A DNA stretch of 64,000 bases, taken from assembly GCA_016793885.1 (NCBI GenBank), contig JAEUHE010000009.1, forward strand, positions 1-64,000. Direction: 5' to 3'. Below the pieces are notes generated by a model. It ran no database searches. It was not told the DNA's origin and worked only from the letters and a program-made list of their open reading frames with translations. The position numbers and the translations under genes were made by a program. Below, one piece after another: positions 36,668 through 45,869 of this stretch; position 1 is the first letter of the stretch, and every line of letters starts with the position of its first letter. The DNA comes from Verrucomicrobiales bacterium (lineage in GTDB: Bacteria > Verrucomicrobiota > Verrucomicrobiia > Limisphaerales > UBA11320).

Positions 36668-37870
36668 TCACCGAGGGGCGGACGCAACTCCTATCACCTC
36701 AGGCAGCGGCTTCGCACTCCGGGGAAACGCCCCATGAAAGTCCTGCCCCACCAAGGCCGCGACCGTCGCGGCAACCTGCGCTTGGAGGCACAGCGGAGTC
36801 TTGGAACGCTCGCCCAGCGCGGGGGTATCCGGCCCCAGGACGGCGAACCAAATATAAGCCGAGTCCGGAATTTCCTTTCCATGGTTTCGCCACGCGACCG
36901 GGGCCGGGCCCCGGCCATGATCCACAGTGATGACAAAGCTCGTGTTACCACGATACTCGGGCAAGGATTGAACCAGAGCCCAAAGCTCCCCAATAAACCG
37001 GTCAAACTCGGTGGCGGCCTTCAGATAACGCTCGTAGTGCCCTTCGTGAGCCCAGTCGTCCGTCTCGCCAAAAGACACATACATAGCCCGGGGTTTGAGC
37101 GTCCGAACCGCGTGCTTGGCCGCGTATCCGACAAAAGTGTCCAGCAGCACTCCCGACCAAACCGTCCGGCCTCGCTCCACCATTTCGTTCAGAGCGGATG
37201 GCACCGGCAAACGTTCCGTCCCCTCAGGCACGTCAAATCCACTCCAGACCGGAAACCCAGCGCGTGGCGCGTTCAGAATCCACGGCAACACATCCCAGTT
37301 CACAGCCGCGGCGACGCGGCCACGGAACTCGGGTCTCCCTTCCAGCCACTCAAACACATTGGTGTTGGCATTGAGAATTTTGTCATTGCTCCGAACCGCA
37401 GGGTCCGCAAAGCCCGTCAGGAACTCGTTATATCCGGGATAGGAAAAGTGATGCCCATTGCTGACGCGCACATCGCTGCCCAGATCGCGGTTACCCCAGA
37501 TCTGGCCCTGTTGCGCGACGGTCCCCCAGAGAAATGGCAACAAGGCTTCGCGGCGCTGAGCGGGAGTCGGACGATGGTACAGCTTCGCAATGGCGTTACT
37601 GTTCCCCACATTTCCAAACTCCTTGGTGAGCGCGAAATCCTCCGCGCCGCGAAACACTTCCTGCCAGCGCAACCCATCCGCGGTAATCAGAAAGACGTTG
37701 CGAGGGTTCGCTTCCGCGGCGGCACACTCCAGCCAAGCGCCCCCCAAAAAAGAGAGGAAAGCGGCGATCCAAACAGAGCCACGCTGCCGCGTCGCTAGCG
37801 GCAGCCCGCTCGTCGAGGCTCGATCAACGGGAAGGCAGGACGAAGGAGGGAAATCAAAGTCTCGGTCCAT
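36668..37870 (-). CDS. Alkaline phosphatase/sulfatase superfamily protein, exported
   Basis: Protein of 400 residues. After a polar 30-residue leader comes a hydrophobic stretch (about 33-50, VWIAAFLSFLGGAWLECA), so it is exported or anchored. The core starts NVFLITADGLRWQEVFRGAE; later SFGETDDWAHEGHYERYLKA (metal ligands Asp/His), TVDHGRGPAPVAWRNHGKE and a C-terminal AATVAALVGQDF as in the alkaline phosphatase superfamily (type I phosphodiesterase/sulfatase-like). The residue after ITADG that normally carries the nucleophile (Thr/Ser/Cys) should be checked. It begins 32 bases after the patatin-like gene ends, on the same strand, and may be the last gene of that run. Confidence 0.8.
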   Translation of the reverse strand: MDRDFDFPPSSCLPVDRASTSGLPLATRQRGSVWIAAFLSFLGGAWLECAAAEANPRNVFLITADGLRWQEVFRGAEDFALTKEFGNVGNSNAIAKLYHRPTPAQRREALLPFLWGTVAQQGQIWGNRDLGSDVRVSNGHHFSYPGYNEFLTGFADPAVRSNDKILNANTNVFEWLEGRPEFRGRVAAAVNWDVLPWILNAPRAGFPVWSGFDVPEGTERLPVPSALNEMVERGRTVWSGVLLDTFVGYAAKHAVRTLKPRAMYVSFGETDDWAHEGHYERYLKAATEFDRFIGELWALVQSLPEYRGNTSFVITVDHGRGPAPVAWRNHGKEIPDSAYIWFAVLGPDTPALGERSKTPLCLQAQVAATVAALVGQDFHGAFPRSAKPLPEVIGVASAPR

Positions 37871-37902
37871 AAGGTTGCTTCGAAGTTGCGGTTACAGTTC
37901 GT

Positions 37903-40900
37903 TCAAGCTGGCATGGCAGTCTCAGTGGTGCGCGTTGTCGCGTCAAGCGAAGCGGATTTCTGAATCAACGGAGCCCACCGCGCAGGCCACCACCCATCTC
38001 GCTCGCCAGGAGGTGGCTCCTGAAACAATTCCAAAGCCACCGTCTCCCCCAGCTTACGGTAGCTTTCCCACTGGGACTCATCAAAGAACTGGTCAAGCGT
38101 CGTCTGTTGAGGGAAGTCGGCGTTGCCACGCTGATAAGCGAGCAAATCAGGCGACAATCCCTCCGTCAACCCCGGCTTGACGAACAGGAGCGTGGAGCGG
38201 GTTCCTTCCGGATAATCGACCCAAGCCAACGCGGCATGGGCGCGCACGCGGCGCGGTTCCAGGTCCGACTCCGACTCCCTGCGGGGACGCAAATCATCCA
38301 AGATCCCAATCCTACCCGGCAAGCTGCCGTGACCGTCATCGGCCCGTGCGCCCTTCTTCCGAGCCATCACGGCAGCGCACAGCCGCGAGGGCGCCACGTG
38401 AGCGAGCAACTCGTCATCACCCAGAAAATGAATCTCCGCCCCAAAATCCAGCCGAACCCGACGGATCAGGTTCGCAATGTCGTCGAGGTTTCCCACTGGA
38501 TCAGCTCCCGCGTCGCTCATCAGGATGAAAGGCACACGACGCCGGATCAACTCGTACCCAGCCGTGTTCTCGAAATGCCCCCCGTCCGACAGATACCACC
38601 GATCCTCGTTCGTGATGCTGAACTCGCCGAAAAACTCGTCGCGAATATAGCTCTGCACTGGGAACAGCCCGCCCCAGGATAGTTGCTTCTTGGGAGAGAA
38701 CTGATTCCTCCACCAGTAACCGAGGCGAATATTGAAGAGACCACACAGCAAGCTCGTGCCGAATGAGGTCCCGCTCCCTCCACCCACATTCCCCATGCCC
38801 GTGGTAAAAGCCGCGCCGGAAACCCCCACCCAGGCACCCAGCGACAAGGATTCAACTTCGATGATCCGAGCGGAGTCGGGCATCGTGACGCGCTCCGGAA
38901 GCCCGCCCAGAGAGACGGCATTCTGGGTGCCGAAGGAGAGCCCCGCCGGTCCCCGACACAAATTGAGTCCTTTGGCGGAATCGGACTGCATGCCGGTTTC
39001 CAGGCGGGTGGTACAGTTCAAAGCCACGTTGACCAGGTGCAACGGGCCACCGTGCTCGTAGGGTTTATAGTCCGCCCATCCCAGGTCGTCCTGCGGATGA
39101 ACATCATCCACCGTGATCCCCGGATCAAACCACCGACGCAGGTTAGACGCCCCTTGATAAGCCCGCACCAGCCGGGCGGTGTAAAAGGAATGGAACGAGG
39201 AGAGATTCAGGAAACTGGCGGTATGCCCAAACATCACCGTCAAGATCAGCCCCAGACCCGTGGCCAGCCCCAGATCGAGCACAGACATTTGGCTGCGACG
39301 CGGCCAGGAGATGACGCCGGGTTGATCCTCACGGATCCCGATCAAATTGTCATCACTCAGAAAGGCCTTCGGCCCACTGAAAAACTCCTCATAGAGCCGG
39401 CCTCCAGGACTGTCTGGAACGATGCTCGCTCGAGCAGGCCGAGGCAGACTGTCCTCAAAAACACGGTCGGCAATATGCCTGGGCAGTTTTGAAAAAGATC
39501 CGACCGGAGCCGGGACCGCAGGCTCGAGCGCGACGTCGGCAGCCAAGGCCCCTGCCGGATCCGGGTTCATCCAACGCCACGCTATGCCGTGCCCCACGAT
39601 CGAGACCGCCAGCGTAAGAACAAAAGCCAGCAACAGTCCGGCCCCGAGGGCCATGATCTGCAACGACCCCGCGAACCGGCTCTCTTTGCCGCCACCGAGC
39701 AGCGCCAGGTTGCGTCCAAATACGCCCAACCCGCCGATCCCCAACAAGCCGAAGATGGCAGTCACGAGATGGGCCAACCCTCCTTCATAGGCCACCAAGG
39801 CATAAACCGATTGCCCGAGGGAATCCACGATAACCCAGCCGAGCGCAGCTCCAAAGATGAGCAAAGAAGCCCGAAGCATTCGAGAGGTTTGACTGCGCAG
39901 CCAATGGGCCAGGGCGACGTAGTCCGAGTTTCTGCCGGAGCTTTTGCGATTCTCCATGTCCCGCTGCAGCACGTGGAACACCAACCGATACACCCCGGCC
40001 ATCAGGCTCAACGTAATGAAGGCCCAGAACAGCGGCCGACCAGAGATCAGTATCGATCGGCCCGATTCGCCTAGGGTGTTCAGCGCCAGCATCGTCGCTG
40101 TGGTGGCCACCAACAGCAACATGTCCACCCCCACGACCCGAAGCAATCGACCGAGTCTCCATGAACCGATCCATCGGCCCCAAAACGAGCACCGAGGCTC
40201 CATCGATTCTGCTCGCAACGCGAGGTTCCAGAAGGTGAAGCCCAACATGGCCACCGCATAGGCCTGGGCGAGCGGTTCGGGGCGCTGGTGCGCGAACGCA
40301 TCATACCAAAGCACGGGCAATACCATGAGCGCCAGAATGCTCAGCACCAAAGGCGTGCTCAGCAGGAGATTCGAGCCCTTGGCAGTAAAGCAGCGAACCA
40401 TGCCCAAGCCACAGGCCCACAACGTGGCCAAGAAAGCCATCGCCGCTGCTCCTACAAAAAGGAACGAGATGCTGCTGCCAGGAAAAGCGACCGCCACCCC
40501 CACACCAAATGTCATCGTGACAATATTCACCCCGGCCACCCAGATGAACTGTCTCCCCTCACCCGCCTGCGACAGCCAGTAGGCCACGCCTAGGGGCACA
40601 GCCATCGTGAGCAGCACCAGGAAAGGAACAAAGGACCAAGAAGACCACCACCAATGCGGCCCAGCAAACCCGGCGAGCCGAACCTCCCAGTCGTGGAACA
40701 AGGACCAGGAATCGAGCATCGCTCGCACGAGATGGCTGGCCAGGAAGGCGGTCAGGACTGTGACCAGCATCACCAGTAGAACCGCCAACCAGTTCCGAGT
40801 GAAAATAGCGGCCGCCAGGGTGGTGCCTCCCGTCCCCTTGGGGGACATGTAGTTTCCGCTTTGCCTCAACCACCTCAGCGGAGGTGAATCGTTGTCGGCC

Positions 40901-41439
40901 AGCGCCTGACGGACCTGCTCGGCCCTCGGCAAGGCCGCCACCCGCTCCACAAACGCCCGGGTGTTCGCCAGGCTGTCCTTGACGGCGGAACTATCCCCGC
41001 CAGTGCCCGACTCAGCCTTAAACTGGGTCCAGTCGCGAGTGAAAAGACGCCCAAAGAATCCCCCGAAATAGCCTCCCCCCGACACCGTGGAAAGGTAGTC
41101 GACACGAGTCAGCAGTCCACGACGGGCCAAACCCTGGAACAATCCCAGACAGAACGTGGCGCTGCGGATCCCACCGCCCGACAGCGCCACTCCCGACGCA
41201 TCCGATGGCAGTTCTCGAAGGTTTGGAAGAGGTGGTTGCCCAAGTGCTCGACGCCGCTGGTCGACCAATTCCAATTCCCTGCGCTGCAACTCGAGGCTCC
41301 AGCCTTTCATCGGCACACCCGCCCCGGGATCCACACTCTCAGTTCCTTCTGAAGATGCGCTATTCATAGAACCACCCGCTCGTCTCGAACCATCCGATCC
41401 GCCAACGTCTTCCGTGCCTTGCGTCCCGGGACCCATCAA
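37903..41439 (-). CDS. Large patatin-like phospholipase with membrane domain
   Basis: Protein of 1178 residues (ATGs at 41367 and 41313 are alternative starts). Near the N-terminus: ALSGGGIRSATFCLGLFQGL (oxyanion loop) and TVSGGGYFGGFFGRL with the nucleophile Ser in GXSXG form (~140). Then about eleven hydrophobic segments (residues 215-610, 740-760), unusual for patatins. The C-terminal part restores the catalytic Asp: RWYLSDGGHFENTAGYELIR (~955) with the DGG motif. Patatins cleave acyl chains from glycerolipids; here action at or in the inner membrane is likely. It is next to FIST, HlyD-like, DUF4956 and VTC genes on the same strand. Confidence 0.88.
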   Translation of the reverse strand: MMGPGTQGTEDVGGSDGSRRAGGSMNSASSEGTESVDPGAGVPMKGWSLELQRRELELVDQRRRALGQPPLPNLRELPSDASGVALSGGGIRSATFCLGLFQGLARRGLLTRVDYLSTVSGGGYFGGFFGRLFTRDWTQFKAESGTGGDSSAVKDSLANTRAFVERVAALPRAEQVRQALADNDSPPLRWLRQSGNYMSPKGTGGTTLAAAIFTRNWLAVLLVMLVTVLTAFLASHLVRAMLDSWSLFHDWEVRLAGFAGPHWWWSSWSFVPFLVLLTMAVPLGVAYWLSQAGEGRQFIWVAGVNIVTMTFGVGVAVAFPGSSISFLFVGAAAMAFLATLWACGLGMVRCFTAKGSNLLLSTPLVLSILALMVLPVLWYDAFAHQRPEPLAQAYAVAMLGFTFWNLALRAESMEPRCSFWGRWIGSWRLGRLLRVVGVDMLLLVATTATMLALNTLGESGRSILISGRPLFWAFITLSLMAGVYRLVFHVLQRDMENRKSSGRNSDYVALAHWLRSQTSRMLRASLLIFGAALGWVIVDSLGQSVYALVAYEGGLAHLVTAIFGLLGIGGLGVFGRNLALLGGGKESRFAGSLQIMALGAGLLLAFVLTLAVSIVGHGIAWRWMNPDPAGALAADVALEPAVPAPVGSFSKLPRHIADRVFEDSLPRPARASIVPDSPGGRLYEEFFSGPKAFLSDDNLIGIREDQPGVISWPRRSQMSVLDLGLATGLGLILTVMFGHTASFLNLSSFHSFYTARLVRAYQGASNLRRWFDPGITVDDVHPQDDLGWADYKPYEHGGPLHLVNVALNCTTRLETGMQSDSAKGLNLCRGPAGLSFGTQNAVSLGGLPERVTMPDSARIIEVESLSLGAWVGVSGAAFTTGMGNVGGGSGTSFGTSLLCGLFNIRLGYWWRNQFSPKKQLSWGGLFPVQSYIRDEFFGEFSITNEDRWYLSDGGHFENTAGYELIRRRVPFILMSDAGADPVGNLDDIANLIRRVRLDFGAEIHFLGDDELLAHVAPSRLCAAVMARKKGARADDGHGSLPGRIGILDDLRPRRESESDLEPRRVRAHAALAWVDYPEGTRSTLLFVKPGLTEGLSPDLLAYQRGNADFPQQTTLDQFFDESQWESYRKLGETVALELFQEPPPGERDGWWPARWAPLIQKSASLDATTRTTETAMPA

Positions 41440-41500
41440 AGTCGGCGGGTACCAAGGAGCGCGGTTGTAGCAGTGGAATGGTCAAAAACCAAGGGCTGAT

Positions 41501-42694
41501 TCAAGCGGAGTGCTGAACGAACAAGGCCACCGAAGCGGTGTAGCCATGAAGGTAGTTCTTGCCCGCGATAGGACCCAACTCGCCATTGCAAAAGAAGCCT
41601 ACCAAACCCAGAGGACCAAAAGCCTGCTGAACCCGATGAGCGTCGTGATGCACACGGCCAAAGAGTCGATACCCGCGCCCATTGCAGCTGCACAAGCACC
41701 CGCCCAGGACTCGCGATCCTGAGAGCTGATTCTGAGATCGTCGCAGGGTGACGGTCATATCCTCCGAGCTCGCCTCCGCATCACGCCGATGAAACTGCAG
41801 CGTCTGCCCCGGCCGCGGCAGGGCGCCAATCGCGATCGCACCCGTTTCGGCATCCGCCGCCAAAATATTCCGAATCAGAAAGTCCCCCCGCTGAAAGTCG
41901 TCCTGATACTCGTTCATCGCCAACCCGACGAAGAGATTGCCTCGGGTCACCGCCTGCAAGGAAGCTGGGAGAGCGCTTAGAGTTTCGAACAGGACCTGGT
42001 AGGCGGGCCGATTGCCGATCTCGAGGATCACGTTGCGCTCCGTCTTCGTGATCGTCCAGGCCTCGCCGATGGGGGTGCATCCCTGAGAGATAACCCCAAC
42101 CATTCCCACCGCTCCCGAGAACGCGAGGGCGACTCCCCCGTCCTCGTAGACCTTGCCGTTGCAATAGATTTGAGTCTTTCGCGCGGCGTAATCTCCGCTG
42201 GCTAAGCCGCCAAGGATCGGCACCCCCGGAAATGCGTCGTTCCACTGTCGGAGCCAAACCTCGGAATTCAACGTGAAGGGATCCGCAAATACCAGCCAGC
42301 TCTGCACTGTTTCCGGGGTCCGTCCGGTCTCCAGATGCCAGTAGCCCGCGCCGTTCCATTCCTCGACTTGCTCTTGGTTGAAGCGGATCGCTTCCAACTG
42401 GGTGTCTGGAAAATAGAACAACCCGACAGAAATGCCGGCCTCCTCCTCGATCTCGCGCTCTCCCGAAACCAGGCTATTGCCAGAACAGCCAACCAGCCAC
42501 GGGATCCGCGCTTCAACCCGCAGAATGTCCAGGAGTTTCTCGGCGACCGAGAAATAGCGAGGCGAGATAAATACCAGTCCTAGGCTGACCGGATGAGGGT
42601 GAAGCTTCGAGCACAGGTCCCGGCACCATGCCGCAAACCGCGCCTCGTCGGCGTCTCCAGTCCAATAGCCCGCGATGGAAAACTCATTCTGCAA
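41501..42694 (-). CDS. FIST domain protein
   Basis: Protein of 397 residues with both FIST_N (about 10-215) and FIST_C (about 225-375). Key strings: ARIPWLVGCSGNSLVSGERE, FPGVPILGGLASGDYAARKT, GCTPIGEAWTITKTERNVIL and the C-terminal FGPLGLVGFFCNGELGPIAG followed by NYLHGYTASVALF. FIST proteins are sensors that bind small ligands, often amino acids, and usually lie near kinases or chemotaxis genes; here no such domain is fused, and the neighbours are a HlyD-like and a patatin-like protein. Gap to each neighbour is 25 and 61 bases, so co-transcription is plausible. Confidence 0.9.
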   Translation of the reverse strand: MQNEFSIAGYWTGDADEARFAAWCRDLCSKLHPHPVSLGLVFISPRYFSVAEKLLDILRVEARIPWLVGCSGNSLVSGEREIEEEAGISVGLFYFPDTQLEAIRFNQEQVEEWNGAGYWHLETGRTPETVQSWLVFADPFTLNSEVWLRQWNDAFPGVPILGGLASGDYAARKTQIYCNGKVYEDGGVALAFSGAVGMVGVISQGCTPIGEAWTITKTERNVILEIGNRPAYQVLFETLSALPASLQAVTRGNLFVGLAMNEYQDDFQRGDFLIRNILAADAETGAIAIGALPRPGQTLQFHRRDAEASSEDMTVTLRRSQNQLSGSRVLGGCLCSCNGRGYRLFGRVHHDAHRVQQAFGPLGLVGFFCNGELGPIAGKNYLHGYTASVALFVQHSA

Positions 42695-42719
42695 GCGGAT
42701 TTCTGGCGGAGGAAAGGAA

Positions 42720-43793
42720 CTATTTTCCCGTAAACATCAGGTCGACGAACTCTCCTGGACGCAGAGTCATTCCAGCAGGAAGGCTCACCAGCACCGAAAG
42801 TGCTTTCTCCAGACGGGTATTGTCCGGCGACACCAGAGCCGGATTCAGATACTCAAACTGCGGAGCCACCTTCAACACTCGCGCGCTCGCCACCGAGCGA
42901 TCCTGCCGCCGTGTCCGGACCCGAACCTCGTCGTTGACGTTGGGCATCCGATAGACCGGCTGACGGATGTATCCGATGATATGAGTTACATTCGTTGAGG
43001 TCACGATCACGATCGGATCGCCCGCCCTGACCTTTTCTCCGGGACGGAAGGACACCAGGCTAACAACCCCGTCCGCAGGAGCGATCAAGGGCACGGGACG
43101 TGCCAACACCGCCAGCTGGTTGGTATGGGCAGCGATGGCTTTGTCAATCGCCTGATCCTGCCCTAGGGCGGAGGGTGCGGAAGCGGCCTCGCGCAAACCC
43201 TTCAATTGGCCTTCGTAAGCGGTAAGCTGCCCCGCTAACTGCTCGACAGTTGTGCGCGCCTTGTCATAGGCGATGGACTTCTCGTCGAAAAATTCCTTGG
43301 AGACCAGCTTCTTTTCAAATTGGGCTTTGACGGTCTCAAACTCGGACTTCTTGAGGGTCACATCCGCCCGATTGATTTCCAGTTCGGCAGCGATTTTCTG
43401 CTTCTCCAACTCGAGGGTGGTCACCTCGAGCAGATTGCGGCTAACACTCATGCCGGTCCGCAGGCGCTCCAGTTCCAAATCCGCCAGCGCTACGGCCATC
43501 TCGGCCTGGACCAACGCGGGCTCCATGCCGAGGACCGAGCCAATTTGCTCACCCTTCCTCACGACCGTGAATGGCTCCACGGTCAACTCGGTGAGCGTGC
43601 CGTCCACCAAGCTCCTGACTTGATACTGAACTGAGGAAACCTCCCCAGTCAAACTCACCGGCAGGACCACTTGCTTCCAGATCATGGCGATGATCACCAC
43701 CACAATGATGAACACCACAAAGGGGAGCAGTTGAATGCGGAACTCACGCCAGCGCTGAGCTGGGGGAACAGGGATGGGGCGCTTGTCGTCCAT
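42720..43793 (-). CDS. HlyD-like membrane-fusion/adaptor protein
   Basis: Protein of 357 residues. One N-terminal membrane helix (about 22-42, LLPFVVFIIVVVIIAMIW), then a lipoyl-like half (SVQYQVRSLVDGTLTELTVEP, RKGEQIGSVLGMEPAL), a coiled coil (about 85-210) and a second lipoyl/beta-barrel part (LIAPADGVVSLVSFRPGEKV, AGDPIVIVTSTNVTHIIG). It ends MTLRPGEFVDLMFTGK. Normally such adaptors link an inner-membrane pump to TolC; no pump or TolC gene is next to it, so it may pair with DUF4956. Its ATG is 2 bases after the DUF4956 stop. Confidence 0.85.
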   Translation of the reverse strand: MDDKRPIPVPPAQRWREFRIQLLPFVVFIIVVVIIAMIWKQVVLPVSLTGEVSSVQYQVRSLVDGTLTELTVEPFTVVRKGEQIGSVLGMEPALVQAEMAVALADLELERLRTGMSVSRNLLEVTTLELEKQKIAAELEINRADVTLKKSEFETVKAQFEKKLVSKEFFDEKSIAYDKARTTVEQLAGQLTAYEGQLKGLREAASAPSALGQDQAIDKAIAAHTNQLAVLARPVPLIAPADGVVSLVSFRPGEKVRAGDPIVIVTSTNVTHIIGYIRQPVYRMPNVNDEVRVRTRRQDRSVASARVLKVAPQFEYLNPALVSPDNTRLEKALSVLVSLPAGMTLRPGEFVDLMFTGK

Positions 43794-43795
43794 TG

Positions 43796-44482
43796 CTAGA
43801 TTTCAGATTCTTCTTCCGCTTGCATGCTGGTGACCCGGGAGATGCCCTGAGTCTGACGCAACTCCGTGATCAACTCCTCGGATCGGGAAGGATCCCGGAG
43901 CAGCAACCGATAGGAGAGATCGGTGCCTTCATAACCTTCGTGGGTCCTCTGACTGGCCAAGTGAGCTTTTGCCGAGTGCCTGATCAAGACGCTGCTCAGC
44001 TCGCCCATTTCCTTGGGAGACTTTGCCCAGTGCAGGTTGACAATCAAATCATACCGATGGCGACTTCCGAACGAAGTGTACCACAAATAGAGCATCACGC
44101 CGGCACCCAAGGCACAGCCCAAGATCGCGCTCGAATACTTCTGGGTTCCCGCCGCCATCCCAATCACCAGGCTGATCAGGATGTAGGTGGTATCCAGGGT
44201 GTCCCGCAAAATGTTACGAAACCGAACGATCGCGAAAACCGCCATCATCCCGAACGCCGTCACCAGATTATTGGACAAGACCTGCATCACCAATGCGACA
44301 ATCATCGGCATCAATACCAATGCGTTCACAAAGGATTTGGAATACGACAATCCCGAATGCGTGTGCATGTAAACCCACGCGATGACATGTCCACAAGCGA
44401 AGGCGAGGAGAAGCGCCAAAAGAACAGCCGGCCAATTTGTAGGAGCGGAGCCGTAATCGCCCTGAAGCAACCAGTCGAGCAT
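43796..44482 (-). CDS. DUF4956 membrane protein
   Basis: Protein of 228 residues. Four membrane segments in the first half (about 18-38, 50-70, 75-90, 100-135) carry the DUF4956 pattern: LSYSKSFVNALVLMPMIVAL, VTAFGMMAVFAIVRFRNILR and DTLDTTYILISLVIGMAAGT. The last 80 residues form a cytoplasmic beta/alpha domain (YDLIVNLHWA..., SYRLLLRDPSRSEELITELR). Function unknown. As I recall, it is often found next to VTC-domain polyphosphate polymerase genes, as here (gap 34 bases), so a role in polyphosphate synthesis or placement is inferred. Confidence 0.9.
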   Translation of the reverse strand: MLDWLLQGDYGSAPTNWPAVLLALLLAFACGHVIAWVYMHTHSGLSYSKSFVNALVLMPMIVALVMQVLSNNLVTAFGMMAVFAIVRFRNILRDTLDTTYILISLVIGMAAGTQKYSSAILGCALGAGVMLYLWYTSFGSRHRYDLIVNLHWAKSPKEMGELSSVLIRHSAKAHLASQRTHEGYEGTDLSYRLLLRDPSRSEELITELRQTQGISRVTSMQAEEESEI

Positions 44483-44516
44483 AGTTTAGTTCAAAATCGC
44501 GATTTGATCGTTTAGG

Positions 44517-45371
44517 TTATCTCGCGGTGGAGGAGAGAGTGCCTAAATCTGGGGGTTTGGGAAGTACGATTGTAGAAAGATTTGCAGAACCCAGATCCGG
44601 AGTCAGGTCATCCAGAGCTTCACTGCGTTGGCGGGCCCGCACAAACCCAAGGTTCTCGGCACCCTCCACATATTTTGCCGCGCCACACTGCATGCAGCCA
44701 AACACCCTCACTAATTCGCCAAACCAACTCGGGAAGTGATTGGTGAACTTCAACTCAAGAATCACGTCGCGTCCAAACGGGATCACCGGGTTCTTCATCT
44801 CCGTGGAGAGTCGGGCGGTCGGCTCATAAGACGCGCGCACCACGCGGTCCAAGGTCACCCGAACCGAGTTATTGGTGGGATGCACATAGGCCTCACGCAG
44901 GTAGGCAATGTGAACCTTCGGCTTCGCGCAGATTTGCTGAGTCAGCTCGCAGAACCTCTGCAAAGAAATCAACTGCTTGGGCTCTTTGGACACCAAATGG
45001 GCATACTCGGGAATATGACCGGCCAGCAGCCACTCCACCGCATCATGCCGCACGCCCCCGCGCTGTTTCATGATGCAGTTGTTCATCCGCCGCTTAATCT
45101 CAAAGAAAACCGGCGTGTCCGGGTTGTTGTTGTAGAAACGAATCCGAAGCTTAAAGCGGTTCTTGTTGCCGTTGATGGTCTCCCGAGCCAACCGAAGATC
45201 GTCGTTGTCCAGGTAGAGGCTGTGCACCGGGTAGGAGAGATTGGGCTTCCCTTCCCCATACTCATCAAGCTCGAGATATGCCTGCACAAAATCTCGAACC
45301 TTGAGCGCCGTATCCTCATCAATGAGATACTTTTGCTCGAACCGCTGAGCTTGCATCCGATCTACCGACAT
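44517..45371 (-). CDS. VTC domain (polyphosphate polymerase-like) protein
   Basis: Protein of 284 residues with the VTC fold signatures: QRFEQKYLIDEDTALKVRDF (11-30), YPVHSLYLDNDDLRLARET (47-65), NRFKLRIRFYNNNPDTPVFF (69-90), IKRRMNNCIMKQRG and C-terminal VIPFGRDVILELKFTNHFP. The basic residues (Lys, Arg) and Glu lining the tunnel in yeast Vtc4 have counterparts in these strands. Vtc4 makes polyphosphate from ATP; bacterial VTC proteins are mostly untested. First gene of a co-directional run to 36668; the leader contains a GAGAGGT/ACCTCTC hairpin at 45439-45458. Confidence 0.9.
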   Translation of the reverse strand: MSVDRMQAQRFEQKYLIDEDTALKVRDFVQAYLELDEYGEGKPNLSYPVHSLYLDNDDLRLARETINGNKNRFKLRIRFYNNNPDTPVFFEIKRRMNNCIMKQRGGVRHDAVEWLLAGHIPEYAHLVSKEPKQLISLQRFCELTQQICAKPKVHIAYLREAYVHPTNNSVRVTLDRVVRASYEPTARLSTEMKNPVIPFGRDVILELKFTNHFPSWFGELVRVFGCMQCGAAKYVEGAENLGFVRARQRSEALDDLTPDLGSANLSTIVLPKPPDLGTLSSTAR

Positions 45372-45869
45372 ATGCTTTTCTCAAGCCATCACCAAAATTC
45401 CCTACCGACTTCTTAACCGGATTTTCAATATCCAGTCTGAGAGGTTTTCTCACCTCTCGTTTCAGATCTTTTTATCAGATCTTTATATCCTTTCCCGGAG
45501 TTATTCCGAGATGGACCAACTTCAACCGAATGACCCGTCACGAGCCGACTCATCAGGACGTCCCGCGCCCAGATCCTCTCAGTAAGCCGCCCTGGAAAGG
45601 CGGCCCACGCATACCCGCTGCCGTTTCGGCCCGAGAGATGCATTTTGTAACACTATTGTTACATTCCAAAAAACCAATCGCAAATGCAAGATCGCTTCAG
45701 GTACGATGAGTATTGCCCGGCTGAATACGGATAAAGAAGCACCAAATTCTGTCTTTGCCCACAAAAAACCTTATCCGCATCCTCAGGCCCAGGGGCTTGA
45801 GTTCCGAAAGCCTACTCTAGGAACATCGCGCCGTCTCATGAAAAAGGCCAATTCAAATCACAATGAGCA
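45372..45869. promoter_or_regulatory. Divergent gap with palindromes, likely promoter region
   Basis: No gene is seen in this 498-base gap between the VTC run (minus) and the secreted protein (plus). It holds the hairpin GAGAGGT-TTTCTC-ACCTCTC (45439-45458), AGATCT repeats nearby, CCGCC/GGCGG near 45587, and a perfect operator-like palindrome TGTAACA-CTAT-TGTTACA (45646-45663). The local AT content is higher than in the flanking genes. Promoters for both directions are likely here, but I cannot place -10/-35 boxes with confidence. Confidence 0.45.
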
